From: a virus
DNA: 20,583 nucleotides
Reading direction: 5' to 3' (one strand)
Virus record (IMG/VR): IMGVR_UViG_3300030430_000163
Span: 12,625 to 33,207 of that record
Positions 6,601 to 15,700 of this stretch are shown here, piece after piece (positions within the stretch are counted from its first letter, which is position 1; every line of letters begins with the position of its first letter). The notes under the pieces are model-generated. The model saw only the letters and a list, made by a program, of their open reading frames with translations, searched no databases and was not told the DNA's origin. The translations under genes were made by a program, and so were the position numbers.

Positions 6601-8249
6601 TTTAAGTCAGATACAACATCAGCAGTACCAAGAATTGCCATGTCTGCTACAGCGTCAGCAGTACCAAGTCTTCCAATTTCTGTTGCTTTAGCAGCTACCG
6701 CTCCAATGTCGGTTGCGTCTGCTGCAACAGCATTTATGTTTGTAGCGTTATTAGCAACAGCATTTATGTTGCTTATGTTGGTATGAACTGTTTGTACTTG
6801 TGTTGCATTGGTAGCTACAGTTGTAACCTCTGTTGCTTTCGGACTTAATCTGTGAAATGCGTATGTATGATCTGTAGTTGTTGTTTCTACTAAGAAACCA
6901 AAACCAGAAGGTATTGTTGCAGATACGCCAGTAATAATAACTGCTAATCCACTTCCTCTACCATTGGCAATCGTAACTGTAGTTCCACTTGGGACTAAGT
7001 TAGTAGATGCTGCGGATACTGAAACTATAGTTCCAGATCCATTATTTACATCAGGATTAGATGTAGGGAAACTTGTTTCATTAGCTATTGGTACAAAGCC
7101 ACCAACATCATCAACTAGGTCGATTATTCTGTCGTTAATAGCTGCGGTTGTAGCAATAGTTGTGTCGTTGTCTGGGAATGATTGACCATCTTTAATAGTT
7201 TCTCCAGTTGATGCGTTAAAGTATCTAGCTTCAGCAGCAGCAGTTGTAAAGAATGTAGTATCGTTTACACTGTGACTTGATTGTTCACTATTAGTTACGA
7301 TAGCTGCATCTGCAATTTTGTCGATTGTTACTGCATTATCTATTAAAGGTGTAGTGCCAATAGAATTAGGAGCATAATGACCTCCATTTATTGTATTGTC
7401 TGCTATTTTTGCACCTGTGACTGCATCATCAGCTAATTTATTTGTAGTTACCGCATCATCAGCTATTTTTGCTGTAGTAACATTTAGATTCTTAAGTTGA
7501 TCTGTACCAACTGCTCCATCTGCTAGTTTCGCTGTAGTTACAGCACCATTAGCTATTTTTGTAGTTTGAACTGAGTTAGGAGCTAATTGATTTTGACCAA
7601 CTTGGTCATTAATTATATGTTGTGAACTAATACTGTTAAATGCAATTTCAGCTCCTGTTACTGCATCGTCTGCAATTTTGTTTGATGTAACTGCTGAGTT
7701 TGCTAAATCAGCTTCTACTATTGTTCCATCTACAATATGATCTGATGTGACAAAATTTGTACTTGGTTGGTTTCCTCTAAACAAAACACCTTCTATAGTA
7801 AATGCTTTGTTTCTACCGTCTTGTGCTGTAAAGTTAGACTCAGTAGAGGAGTTGTTAAGATCTGTGGCTCTTATAGTGCTGCCACTTGCAAAGCTAGTAT
7901 ATGAACTGTCTGCATCTCTTGTTCTACGTTCACAAAATACTACTGCACCTTGCGGTAGGGCAGAGTTGAACGTAATGGTATTGTTATCAGTGGAAAGTTG
8001 GTAGTTATATAAAGTTGTACCTGCTGAAACTGCAGGGAAGTATAATCCGTCTGTGTTGTTTACCTGTTGGTGATTAGAGTCTGCAGTACTACCAGTAGAC
8101 TGGCGTAGCTGTAGCACTCTAGTACCACCTGACAATGTAACATAAACATCTAGATCATCTTGGTTATTCAGTTGTATCCCGACAGGACTAAATACAGTTG
8201 TAGTTGCATTAGACGTGGCAGGGAAAAGTTTTTTAGTTGTAACTGCCAT
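3672..8249 (-). CDS. Tail fibre protein, T7 gp17-type anchor with long repetitive shaft
   Basis: A 1525-residue fibre. Residues 1-160 match the T7 gp17 N-terminal anchor that docks the fibre to the tail: a strand-rich start, DLDVYVTLSGGTRVLQLRQ, an ITFNSALPQGAVVFCERRT segment, then ATDLNNSSTESNFTAQDGRN and a helical exit. The shaft then has distinct repeats: about fifteen 10-residue AVTTxKIADD units (171-320), a non-repeated beta domain (380-470), six 10-residue NATxINAVA units (471-530), six 12-residue TADVVADMNML units (527-598), and 94-215-residue modules carrying DLQIYHNGT and SVELYHDNSKKLET motifs (699-1376). The C-terminus has LGSSSVRWRNVYTNDLNLSN then GDWTIQEGESDLFLKNN and ends KKYKFNLTEVS. 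No S74 self-cleaving chaperone is visible. It is 2.75 times the length of T7 gp17 (553 residues), a size seen in other marine phage fibres. It starts 14 bases after the preceding stop. Confidence 0.93.
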   Translation of the reverse strand: MAVTTKKLFPATSNATTTVFSPVGIQLNNQDDLDVYVTLSGGTRVLQLRQSTGSTADSNHQQVNNTDGLYFPAVSAGTTLYNYQLSTDNNTITFNSALPQGAVVFCERRTRDADSSYTSFASGSTIRATDLNNSSTESNFTAQDGRNKAFTIEGVLFRGNQPSTNFVTSDHIVDGTIVEADLANSAVTSNKIADDAVTGAEIAFNSISSQHIINDQVGQNQLAPNSVQTTKIANGAVTTAKLADGAVGTDQLKNLNVTTAKIADDAVTTNKLADDAVTGAKIADNTINGGHYAPNSIGTTPLIDNAVTIDKIADAAIVTNSEQSSHSVNDTTFFTTAAAEARYFNASTGETIKDGQSFPDNDTTIATTAAINDRIIDLVDDVGGFVPIANETSFPTSNPDVNNGSGTIVSVSAASTNLVPSGTTVTIANGRGSGLAVIITGVSATIPSGFGFLVETTTTDHTYAFHRLSPKATEVTTVATNATQVQTVHTNISNINAVANNATNINAVAADATDIGAVAAKATEIGRLGTADAVADMAILGTADVVSDLNTLGTADVVADMNMLATSDVVADMNMLATSDVISDMNALATSDNITAMDTCRDNITSIVNASTNISSVNNFGDQYQVASNNPSTDGGGNALAAGDLYFNTSANELKVYTGSTWVSGVTATGNFAVVTGNTFTGDNKYNDGVKLNLGTGSDLQIYHSGTDSYIQDNGTGALFIGSGNTSGVGVYIRGKHGENSIIANSNGSVDLYYDNSKKFETTSTGATLTGVLISDGLTLLDNEKILFGNNNDLEIFHNGTNNIIQSDVGDLQINSGNSAGDVVINTNNNVNNNTRVTSAKFIKNGSVELYHNNSKKLETLTDGVLVTGKVAATGDLAITSSDGQKIRIGQSNDLQIYHNGSHSVIQNDTGTLFTLADNLSFKNNANSETLITATANGSVELYHDNSKKLETKSDGIDVTGEVQCDSLDVDGAADFNGGDVDIRGANYNLVWDYSESALEFKDNAKAIFGSGDDLQIYHDGTKSIINEGGTGWLEINTNNLRVQNAAANETLLYATENGSVQLMYDNAKKLETTTNGARITGGLTTSGFGNTAANNTFGADMSHGARNVNIFASSTSANPYYSFVGTNLKLDGTNLVKNSDSSGSNWGNIAGIVFEGSNQGSNSGKNPAIRFLLDQPAGNGLNYSLGTHEGSGGTQVSAITSRTAAYFDTNGHFYHPDNKKAVYGTGEDLQIYHNGSHSFISDQGTGRLKLLTSFFNVQNDADNETIIQGISNGQVKLYYDGSKKLETTSAGVKAIDGVVVDAADYARLDFETDRSTASDNIGGLIFRAGGTNKSKLQSLVSGQINLLTGTNENMATFIPDGAVELYYDNSKKFETKSNGVEVTSSGDAHLTVTCSGHANLNLTTTSGSDHCSVNFGDSSDADAGEIRYTNSSNSLNFDTNGIHRFTIDSSGHALPASNNTYDLGSSSVRWRNVYTNDLNLSNEGSSNDVDGSWGDWTIQEGESDLFLKNNRSGKKYKFNLTEVS
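3679..3684 (-). promoter_or_regulatory. Strong Shine-Dalgarno (GGAGGT) for the glycine-rich protein
   Basis: Read on the minus strand, GGAGGT lies 6 bases before the ATG at 3672, inside the last codons of the tail fibre. It is the best match to the anti-Shine-Dalgarno in the window and contrasts with weak or absent sites at most other genes. It suggests extra expression of the tip protein relative to the fibre. Confidence 0.75.
4122..6155 (-). repeat. Dispersed fibre modules with DLQIYH and NGSVELYHDNSKKLET motifs
   Basis: DLQIYHxGTxSxI motifs start at fibre residues 699, 793, 894, 1014 and 1229 (bases 6155, 5873, 5570, 5210, 4565). Their partner motif NGSVxLYxDNSKKxET occurs at residues 747, 845, 937, 1058, 1273 and 1361, each about 48 bases: 5964-6011, 5670-5717, 5394-5441, 5031-5078, 4386-4433 and 4122-4169. 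The copies are visibly similar at DNA level, each keeping a core around CTTTTTA on the plus strand. Spacing grows from about 94 to 215 residues, so modules have been expanded by insertions. Confidence 0.88.
6456..6671 (-). repeat. Tandem 36-base repeat in the fibre (six 12-residue units)
   Basis: Fibre residues 527-598 are six consecutive 12-residue units: RLGTADAVADMA-like, ILGTADVVSDLN, TLGTADVVADMN, MLATSDVVADMN, MLATSDVISDMN, ALATSDNITAMD. The DNA is also repetitive, with plus-strand blocks such as CATATCAGCTACAACGTCAG recurring with small changes. The period and Val/Leu/Met spacing fit a regular helical or beta-helical shaft segment. Similar units within one copy of each other suggest recent duplication. 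Confidence 0.87.
6660..6839 (-). repeat. Tandem 30-base repeat in the fibre (six 10-residue NATxINAVA units)
   Basis: Fibre residues 471-530 divide into KATEVTTVAT, NATQVQTVHT, NISNINAVAN, NATNINAVAA, DATDIGAVAA and KATEIGRLGT. This block leads directly into the 12-residue repeat, so the period changes from 10 to 12 residues without a linker. Confidence 0.85.
7290..7739 (-). repeat. Fifteen-unit 10-residue repeat after the fibre anchor
   Basis: Fibre residues 171-320 align in strict register of 10 with no gaps: units such as KIADDAVTGA, KLADGAVGTD, KIADDAVTTN, KLADDAVTGA and KIADNTINGG, fifteen in all. A hydrophobic pair at unit positions 1-2, Asp or Asn near 4-5 and Val-Thr near 7-8 recur. 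Such arrays are common in phage fibres as I recall and probably form a trimeric shaft; the fold is inferred. Confidence 0.87.
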
Positions 8250-8263
8250 TGATAATCAAAGTT

Positions 8264-11200
8264 TTAAATTCCTTTTTTTCTTATATCTTCCATATATTCA
8301 TTAATCTCAGATGCTGACACATCGGTATCAGTCTCAAAAGTAGTTATGACGTTTTTATTTAAAAGTCTACTTGAGAAAGAGTTAGGATCTGATAAATTTC
8401 CAAACTTACCAGTTGGATCTTGCATAAGTATTTTAGCTCTTGCTTTAGCATCCGTATGTACATCATCTATTAACTTGTAAAATGTAGCGTTTTTATAATT
8501 AAAACCACCTACTTGATCTCCTAGTATACCAAAGAAACCATCTTTACTAAAAGCATTTCTATTTATTTTTCTATTTTCTTTTTTATATTGTTCAAGACTA
8601 TCTTTAAATGGTTTTGAATTTATAACATTTAGTAATTCTTTTCTAAACTCTTTGTCAGTTGCTAGTATTCTTTGCACTTCTGATTGCTCAGGGCCAGTTA
8701 ATTGAACACCATCAATCTGTGTAAGGTTAGCATTTAAATCATATCTAATCTCTACTAAGGTATCAGTTACTATATCATCTTCCTCAAAATCAAGTTTTAC
8801 AGGGGAAGCCATACTAACCGCTCTTAGTAGTAAGTTATCTGGTTTATTTGTTAATTCTTTTGCTACACGTTCTTTGTTATAGATATTATATCTTGGTGTT
8901 AAAAGTGGTTTAAAAACAGAACCTCTATTTAAAAATCTATCATTTAAAGATTCTAACTCTTTTAAATTACCATCTATAAGTTCATGAAAATCAGCTGCTT
9001 GTCCACTATATGGAGTGAAACTACCACCAACATTTGCAAGACTCATACCAAATAACTCTGGAGCACTTTCTGCACTAAATAAATTAGCAAAATCTTCTAA
9101 ACCGCTAAGAGGGCCATTGTCTGTTAGGAATGTACCGCCTATACTTATTAGTTTAGTAGCAGCTTCATTAAATTCTGTTTCTCCAAGATATTGAGCATTA
9201 GCTGTCAAATTAGCTACAACTGTAGCAAAAGCACTAAATATTTCAATACCTTTAAAACCAACATACGCTTTCTTATTACTAAATGGTACACCAAATACAA
9301 ATGAATTAGGTTTTATACCAGCTTGTTGCCACATTTCTCTTTCACCTTTATCTCTAGGTAAATCACCTGTGATTCTACCAGACAAAGCATATAGACTCAT
9401 TAAAGTTAATAACGCTGTACCAAACTGCCATTTACCTTCTATCTCTGCTAGTTCTCCAGCCATTGTTCTTTCATTAATACCTAGTCTACGTAACTCAGTA
9501 TAATCTTGACGCATCATAGCGTGAAATCTTGAGTTTAATGCAAGTGCAGCAGGAGAATGGTCAAAGTTAACTTTAATACCGTTAACTGAAGGAGTTAGGA
9601 ACTTAAAAAATAATTGACTTCCTGGAATTGTGTTTAGTAATCGTGTATATTGACCAGCAAGACCTTCTAAATTTTCAGTAAGTGTTGCTTGATCTCCACC
9701 TAATCTAGCTAATCTGTCAGAAACTATATCTACTGTTAGTTGCTTACCATCATCTAGTTCTACCTTTTTTTGCCTAAATATTTTTTTTCTAAATAAATTT
9801 TCAAAACCCTCTCTAAACTTAGGATAATCTTCTATACTGATACCTTGATCCATAGCCTCTTCAAATGCTTCTGACGCTATTCTTTGCATACCAATAATAT
9901 ATCTAGCTGCAGCGTCACCCGCACCCATAGTTAGTACAGAGTGTCTAGAAAATGCCCAACTATTAGCTTGTCCAACAAGATTAGCCATCCACCAACCAGT
10001 TTGAGTAAGAGGATCTTTACCAGCATATTTATTTTTGTAGTAAGCTAAACCCTTAAACAAATCTTGGTTACGTTGAATATTATATTTACCTATATAATCC
10101 TGTTCTCTACCTTTTAAACCTAGTCTATAATTTCTTATAAATACTTTAAAAGTATCAGACAAACTTTTAGTCATCATATCTAACTGAAACAATGCAGACG
10201 CAACTTGTCTTTTTGTAAACTCTGGATTATCATATATTGGTTTTTTAGTTAGTTTAGAAAAACTAAATGGACTTATAGCACCAATTAACTTATACATAGG
10301 TTTAGCTGTAGCTAAGTAACCTGTACTTATAACAGCTTTTATTGGAGTAGCTATTCGACCTAATAAACCATTGTACATTACACCATATGCTTCTTCAATT
10401 AACTTTGAAGGCAGAGCTTTAAATCTTTGACCTTTAGCTCCAGTATACCCAAAGAAACTACCACCATATAAATATGATCTAAAGTATGTTGCTACATCCT
10501 CTAAGGCTAATATATCTCCATCTGTTAACATAAACAAAGCCATAAGATCTTCTACAGGTTGTGAATCACCTGTTTTATAGCTTTCTCTCATCAACTTAAT
10601 TAAGTTCTCATGTAACTTATCTGCATCATCTGCAGCTTCTTTAATAGCAGAACCACGTTTTTTAGCTTGTAACCTATCAAGTATTGTAAGATTACCTTGA
10701 CGCATTTGTCCATCTATACCCCAAGCATATTGAGACTCTTTAGTTTTTATAGTTATATACTTCATCAAGTCAGCTATCTTCTCAAAGTTTTTCATTACAC
10801 TTAACTTGTTTTGTACTTGTAATGAACCTTGAGCTAAGTTAGAAACTGTTTTTGCTAAAGATTTTAAGATAATCATATTAGCATCTACTTGTATTGGGCC
10901 TATAGTATCAATGTATCTAGGTTTACCTTGCTTATCTAGTCCATAAGAATAACGTCTGTATTCTTTTGTACCTAGTTTACCCTTTGTACTAATATGTTTT
11001 CTGTAAGCCTGTAGTATTGAAGTAACATCACCTTTAGTAAAGTCAGATATTCTTTGTAGTATGGGTTCAGCTCTTCGTACAGCTGCTATAGCTAACTCTT
11101 CAAACTCTTCAGAGCTATATCGCTGTGACATTTTTTTAGTAATGTCATCTATTACTTCTGTATATAATTCTTCTATATTTTTGTCACCACCCGCAACTCT

Positions 11201-12799
11201 TTTAATAACTGATTTAGAAATATCTTCTGCATTATGTACAGGAGCATTTACTGCTTTTACAATATCTGCCTCATCAAATAATGTACTACTTATGTTATCT
11301 CCTTTAGCTTGTTGAACTACGTTATCGACAGCATTGACTTCTTTTGCATAACTGACTTTTTCAAACTCATCAAACTGATCTGGATTAACAATAGGATCTG
11401 GTTCTCTACCTGCATTTTCAGAATCTAAATTAGTACTAGAATATCTAGTATCATCCCAAACATCACCTTTTGCTGATCCGTTAGATTTAGCTTTATCTTC
11501 TAATTCTTTTATAACACTTCTAGCATCAACACGATTATTGATGTTGGATGTATCTAAATCATTTAAAGCATTATCATAGTTAACTAAATCTTCTTCATCT
11601 AAATGTCTACGTATATATCTATCTAGAGGGTCTGAGGGGTCAATACCGAGACCTTGATTAATCTTAACTTCTGCAAGTTTATTAGCAGCTCTCTCAGCAT
11701 TTGTAACCTCTTCAAGCATAGCTTCTTGAAATTTTTTACTGCCAGCAGTGTTACCAAGGTCAACTGCTTCTGAAACAGACTTACCATTCTTTATTGCTTC
11801 TTTATATACTGTCCTTGCATTTTTAAAACCACCTCTAATTAGAGCACTAAAAAAGTAACCAACATGATTTAAACCAGCTCCTGCTGTTACAGTCTTAAGT
11901 CTAGCTTCCCATGCAGTATCATCCTCATCAATAGCTAACCTTTCCATAATTCCAGGTAATAACCAAGGTACATATTGCTCTGCTAAGTTAGCAATATTAC
12001 CATATTCGGATGATTCAGATATAAGTTCTGCTAGAGAACCTTCTGCAGATATTTTAGCACCTGCAGTTAAAAACTGTAGTTTTTTGTTACCTGCAATATA
12101 AGCACCTACAGACCTAGCCATAGGTGTTTTTGTCAAACCTGTTTTAGCTATACCAGCACCACCTATACCTCCTGTCCATCTAGTTAAAAAACCAAACTCA
12201 ACTAACCCTCTAGCAAACTTACCTATGTTGGTTTGCATTTCTGGCTCATATACATCTGGTATTTCAAAGTAACTTTTATTTTGATACTCTTCACTAAATG
12301 GATTATCTTCTGGATTAACAGGCTTACCCATTAAAGTTTTTACTCCAGTATCTATGGTATCTTTACTTAAACTAGCAAAACTACCAGCACTTTCTGCAGC
12401 ATCCATAAAGCCACCAGTTATTGCTCTAACACCCTCTGACACTGGATCTCTAGCTTCATTAAGAACTTGTTGTCCCTCATCAAGTCTTTGTCCACCTTCA
12501 TTAGCAGTAACTGCACGGTTTTCTCTTATTTCTTCTCTAGATAGTTGATCGCCTTGAAATACATTATCAATAGCATCTCGTGCATCAATAGCAATATTTT
12601 CAAGAGAGTTTGAAAGAAACTTTCCAAACCCCTTTTCTCCTTCTGCACTTTGCTTCATGGCTTCAAACTGCTTGCTACCTGTATCTGATAAATTAGGTAA
12701 CTCTTCAGATATATCAGGTAGTTCTATTTGCTCACTATCGTCATTGTTAATTTCACCTTCTCCACCCATAGACAGAGAATTTTCAATGTTTTCTTCCAT
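8264..12799 (-). CDS. Large internal virion (ejection) protein at the T7 gp16 position
   Basis: A 1511-residue protein, 193 residues longer than T7 gp16 (1318). In T7, gp16 is part of the inner core, is ejected into the cell envelope and helps carry DNA across. The region most like large phage internal core proteins is residues 1055-1270: NTIPGSQLFFKFLTPSVNGI, a hydrophobic segment (FGTALLTLMSLYALSGRI, 1126-1143), then RDKGEREMWQQAGIKPNSFV and VGFKGIEIFSAFATVVANLT. A further hydrophobic stretch lies at 815-845. The N-terminus is acidic (GEINNDDSEQIELPD), and 380-520 is polar and acidic. I do not see the lytic transglycosylase motif that opens T7 gp16. The C-terminal 150 residues are charged and helical. 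The gene starts in a TAATG junction with the M23-containing gene. Assignment rests on position, length and the C-terminal block. Confidence 0.86.
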   Translation of the reverse strand: MEENIENSLSMGGEGEINNDDSEQIELPDISEELPNLSDTGSKQFEAMKQSAEGEKGFGKFLSNSLENIAIDARDAIDNVFQGDQLSREEIRENRAVTANEGGQRLDEGQQVLNEARDPVSEGVRAITGGFMDAAESAGSFASLSKDTIDTGVKTLMGKPVNPEDNPFSEEYQNKSYFEIPDVYEPEMQTNIGKFARGLVEFGFLTRWTGGIGGAGIAKTGLTKTPMARSVGAYIAGNKKLQFLTAGAKISAEGSLAELISESSEYGNIANLAEQYVPWLLPGIMERLAIDEDDTAWEARLKTVTAGAGLNHVGYFFSALIRGGFKNARTVYKEAIKNGKSVSEAVDLGNTAGSKKFQEAMLEEVTNAERAANKLAEVKINQGLGIDPSDPLDRYIRRHLDEEDLVNYDNALNDLDTSNINNRVDARSVIKELEDKAKSNGSAKGDVWDDTRYSSTNLDSENAGREPDPIVNPDQFDEFEKVSYAKEVNAVDNVVQQAKGDNISSTLFDEADIVKAVNAPVHNAEDISKSVIKRVAGGDKNIEELYTEVIDDITKKMSQRYSSEEFEELAIAAVRRAEPILQRISDFTKGDVTSILQAYRKHISTKGKLGTKEYRRYSYGLDKQGKPRYIDTIGPIQVDANMIILKSLAKTVSNLAQGSLQVQNKLSVMKNFEKIADLMKYITIKTKESQYAWGIDGQMRQGNLTILDRLQAKKRGSAIKEAADDADKLHENLIKLMRESYKTGDSQPVEDLMALFMLTDGDILALEDVATYFRSYLYGGSFFGYTGAKGQRFKALPSKLIEEAYGVMYNGLLGRIATPIKAVISTGYLATAKPMYKLIGAISPFSFSKLTKKPIYDNPEFTKRQVASALFQLDMMTKSLSDTFKVFIRNYRLGLKGREQDYIGKYNIQRNQDLFKGLAYYKNKYAGKDPLTQTGWWMANLVGQANSWAFSRHSVLTMGAGDAAARYIIGMQRIASEAFEEAMDQGISIEDYPKFREGFENLFRKKIFRQKKVELDDGKQLTVDIVSDRLARLGGDQATLTENLEGLAGQYTRLLNTIPGSQLFFKFLTPSVNGIKVNFDHSPAALALNSRFHAMMRQDYTELRRLGINERTMAGELAEIEGKWQFGTALLTLMSLYALSGRITGDLPRDKGEREMWQQAGIKPNSFVFGVPFSNKKAYVGFKGIEIFSAFATVVANLTANAQYLGETEFNEAATKLISIGGTFLTDNGPLSGLEDFANLFSAESAPELFGMSLANVGGSFTPYSGQAADFHELIDGNLKELESLNDRFLNRGSVFKPLLTPRYNIYNKERVAKELTNKPDNLLLRAVSMASPVKLDFEEDDIVTDTLVEIRYDLNANLTQIDGVQLTGPEQSEVQRILATDKEFRKELLNVINSKPFKDSLEQYKKENRKINRNAFSKDGFFGILGDQVGGFNYKNATFYKLIDDVHTDAKARAKILMQDPTGKFGNLSDPNSFSSRLLNKNVITTFETDTDVSASEINEYMEDIRKKGI

Positions 12800-15700
12800 T
12801 AATCTAAAATGTTTTGAGTTCTTAATTTATGTATATACTTATTAGCAAAAGCATATACTGTAGGTAAATTATACAAATCCATATCACCCCTTAGAATGTA
12901 TGCTACATGATAACGTGCAGCCATATATGGATCTCCTTCTGATTTTTTCATCGCTGCGTTCCAAGATACTTGATTAAGATAATCCCATACTTCTTTCTGT
13001 AGTTCTGGACTATTCTTATACTTATGAAGAGCCTTACCGATACGCATACCGTTAAGTGGGTTATCTTCATTCTTGAATCCTGCTAGACGAGCTATCATTC
13101 TTTTTGTAATAGGATAGTTACCAATAGTTGGTTCTAACCTTTTACCAATAGTAAGTAAACCAAGATCTTCTGTAGGATTAACTTGTTTACCATCTACGAT
13201 CTTTTCAAAATGTAAATGTTCTCTACTACTTACACCTGTATTACCTATTTCACCTATAATTTCACCATTATATGGAGCACCTATTTTTAAATTAGGGTTA
13301 TAGTTTTTTAAATGTGCAAACCTGTAAATAACACCATCCTCATTTTGTATATCTAGATAAATACCATACTTTGCATCACTAGCATTAGCAATAACTGTAC
13401 CGTTTGTCATTTTCATAGCAGTATGAAAACCTGTAACTCCAGATGTACCTATATCTACTCCTGTATGTACTACAGTAGCACCTTCTGGTGTACCATCTTT
13501 TCCAGGTTCTCTAACTGCACCAAACTCACCTTTTTCAGGTATGCCTACAAGCAAATGACCTACATACTTTGTTCCATCAAGTATTTGTATTTCACCTGCA
13601 TCTAACTCTAAACCTTTGGCTGTTATTTCGTTTCTTATAACACTTTCAAAGTTCATACCTTTCCAAGCGTTTGTTAGACTAACTTGATTAATACCAAAGA
13701 AGTCATTAAATGCACGATCAATAACCTTTTTACTTGTATTACCTTTAGCTTGTAAATCATATAATGTAAATTTACTATTAGAATCTGATGTAACTTTTTT
13801 AAGAAAGTTTAAACCTTCGGGTTCGATAAAATCAAAATCAAGACCATAAGCATCATTCTGAAGAACTGCAAAGTCATAATCAGGCATTTTAAATAGTTGA
13901 GAAATTCTTGATGTATTCTCATTCACAAAATTACCAGACTCATTTAACTTTAGATCTGTAGTTATCTGATCTTCAGCACTTAAGTTATTTCCTTTGACTG
14001 TTGCTATAATATCTTTTACATTATTATTATTTAAAAATGGGTAAAGATTTTGCTCTTTCAATAAGTTTTGAAAACCACCACTACTACGTAAGTTTGGATT
14101 TACATAGTAAATACTACTTTTATCATTTCTAAATTGATCAAACCTTTTTCTCATATTAACATCAGATGCACGTAATGCCTCACCAAAAGTCATCGGTCTA
14201 CCTTCAGTTTCAGCCTGTTCCATCATTTGATAAGCCTCATACTTAATCTGTGATAAAAACTTAGTGTAAGCTATACCAAATGTACCAGAGGAATCAGTAA
14301 CATTACCATACGCATCTATGGAATATGCTTTACTTGTGTTTGCTAAAAACTGTTTAAAAGAAGATTCAACATCTGTAACATCTTTCTTTTCGGAATCATT
14401 ATACAACTTATCTAAGACTTTAATCTTAGGGTTTGCCTCTAGATATGCTGTAACTGTATCTATATCTAAACTTGGATCTACAATATCATTTGAAGTTAAG
14501 ACACCACCATTGTCAATTATTTTACCTTTTAATATATTAATGGTATCATAATTATCTACAGGATCAACAAATAATCTACTTGTTTGGTCAATAACTTCTT
14601 TAGTAGCTAGTGGATTACTTTTAAGTAACTCACCAACAAAATCCATTTTTTCCTTTAAAGTTGCCCTTTCTTCTTTAGGTAAAAGCCTTTGTTCCTCTAT
14701 ATACTTTTTAACACTGCTTTCTACAAATGCGTTTTGATATTTCTTTTCGTTATTGTGAGCTTCTGTTACAGCTGCTTGTTTAAGTAGTGTTATACTAATA
14801 GGACTAAACCTATTTGAGTGTAACTCAGCTAAACTTTTAAATCCCGCAGGTGTTTGACTTTTTACAGCTAAAGCTGCATTAAGTCTTGTAGCTAATTCAG
14901 TTGGATCTTTTGAACGAGCAAAAGCATCTTTTATTAAATTTTCTAAGTTATCAATAGCTTGATTACCAATAGAACTTTTAGGGGTAGCTTTGAGATGTGG
15001 TCTAACTAAATCAACATAACTATTAAGTTCCTTAGCTAAATCAGCAGCTCCTGGAAGATTATCTAAAGCATTTCTAATTCGGTTATTTGCACCCTCTACT
15101 TGGTTAGCAGCAAACTCTATATCTAAAGCTGTAAACTTTTCTTTTAAATTTGCTTTTAATACTTTATCTGCTGGTTTAGTTAACAAAGCATCAGTGCTTA
15201 TTTCACTTAAATCACCTTTACTAGCTTCTACCCATTCACCTAATATATAGTTACCAGCTAGTGCTAGTTGACTTTTAGTTAAGTTAGGGTCATTAATAGC
15301 AAACTCAACTCCATTTCTATCCCTTAAAATAGTATCGTTTGTTCTAAGTTGATTTTCAAAATGAGCATTAAAACCTTCTACTTTAAGTGCTTTATCTCTA
15401 ACTTCATATCCATAATTATATGCACCAGAAAAGATACCTCTTACCTTTCTAGCTTTTTCTTTACCAAATGGATCATTACTATTTTCTAATTTAGTTGCAA
15501 GATCATTACCTGTTTTTGTGACATCAAGTTGTTGCTCTCCTGCAGCTTTTACAGCATCAAAGCCTCTACCTTCTGTTAGACCATAGTTACCAGCAGCTTC
15601 ATCATCTGGATCTAAACCATCTTCTGGTTCTGGTACAGGTTCTACCTCCAACTCTTCTTCCATTCTAGCTGCAGCACCTAAAGCATTTTGATACTTAATT

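Noticed and set aside
6456-7739. Tandem repeats considered as a CRISPR array or non-coding repeat
   Set aside because: Periods are 30 and 36 bases, multiples of 3, without unique spacers, and they translate as in-frame fibre repeats.
8250-8263. Promoter or terminator in the largest intergenic gap
   Set aside because: Fourteen AT-rich bases without a stem-loop; too short to hold a convincing promoter.
9764-9790. Runs of A on the coding strand in the 1511-residue gene (and another near 8271), possible frameshift sites
   Set aside because: The shifted frames stop almost at once or add only a few residues, and both runs are explained by Lys codons in an AT-rich gene.
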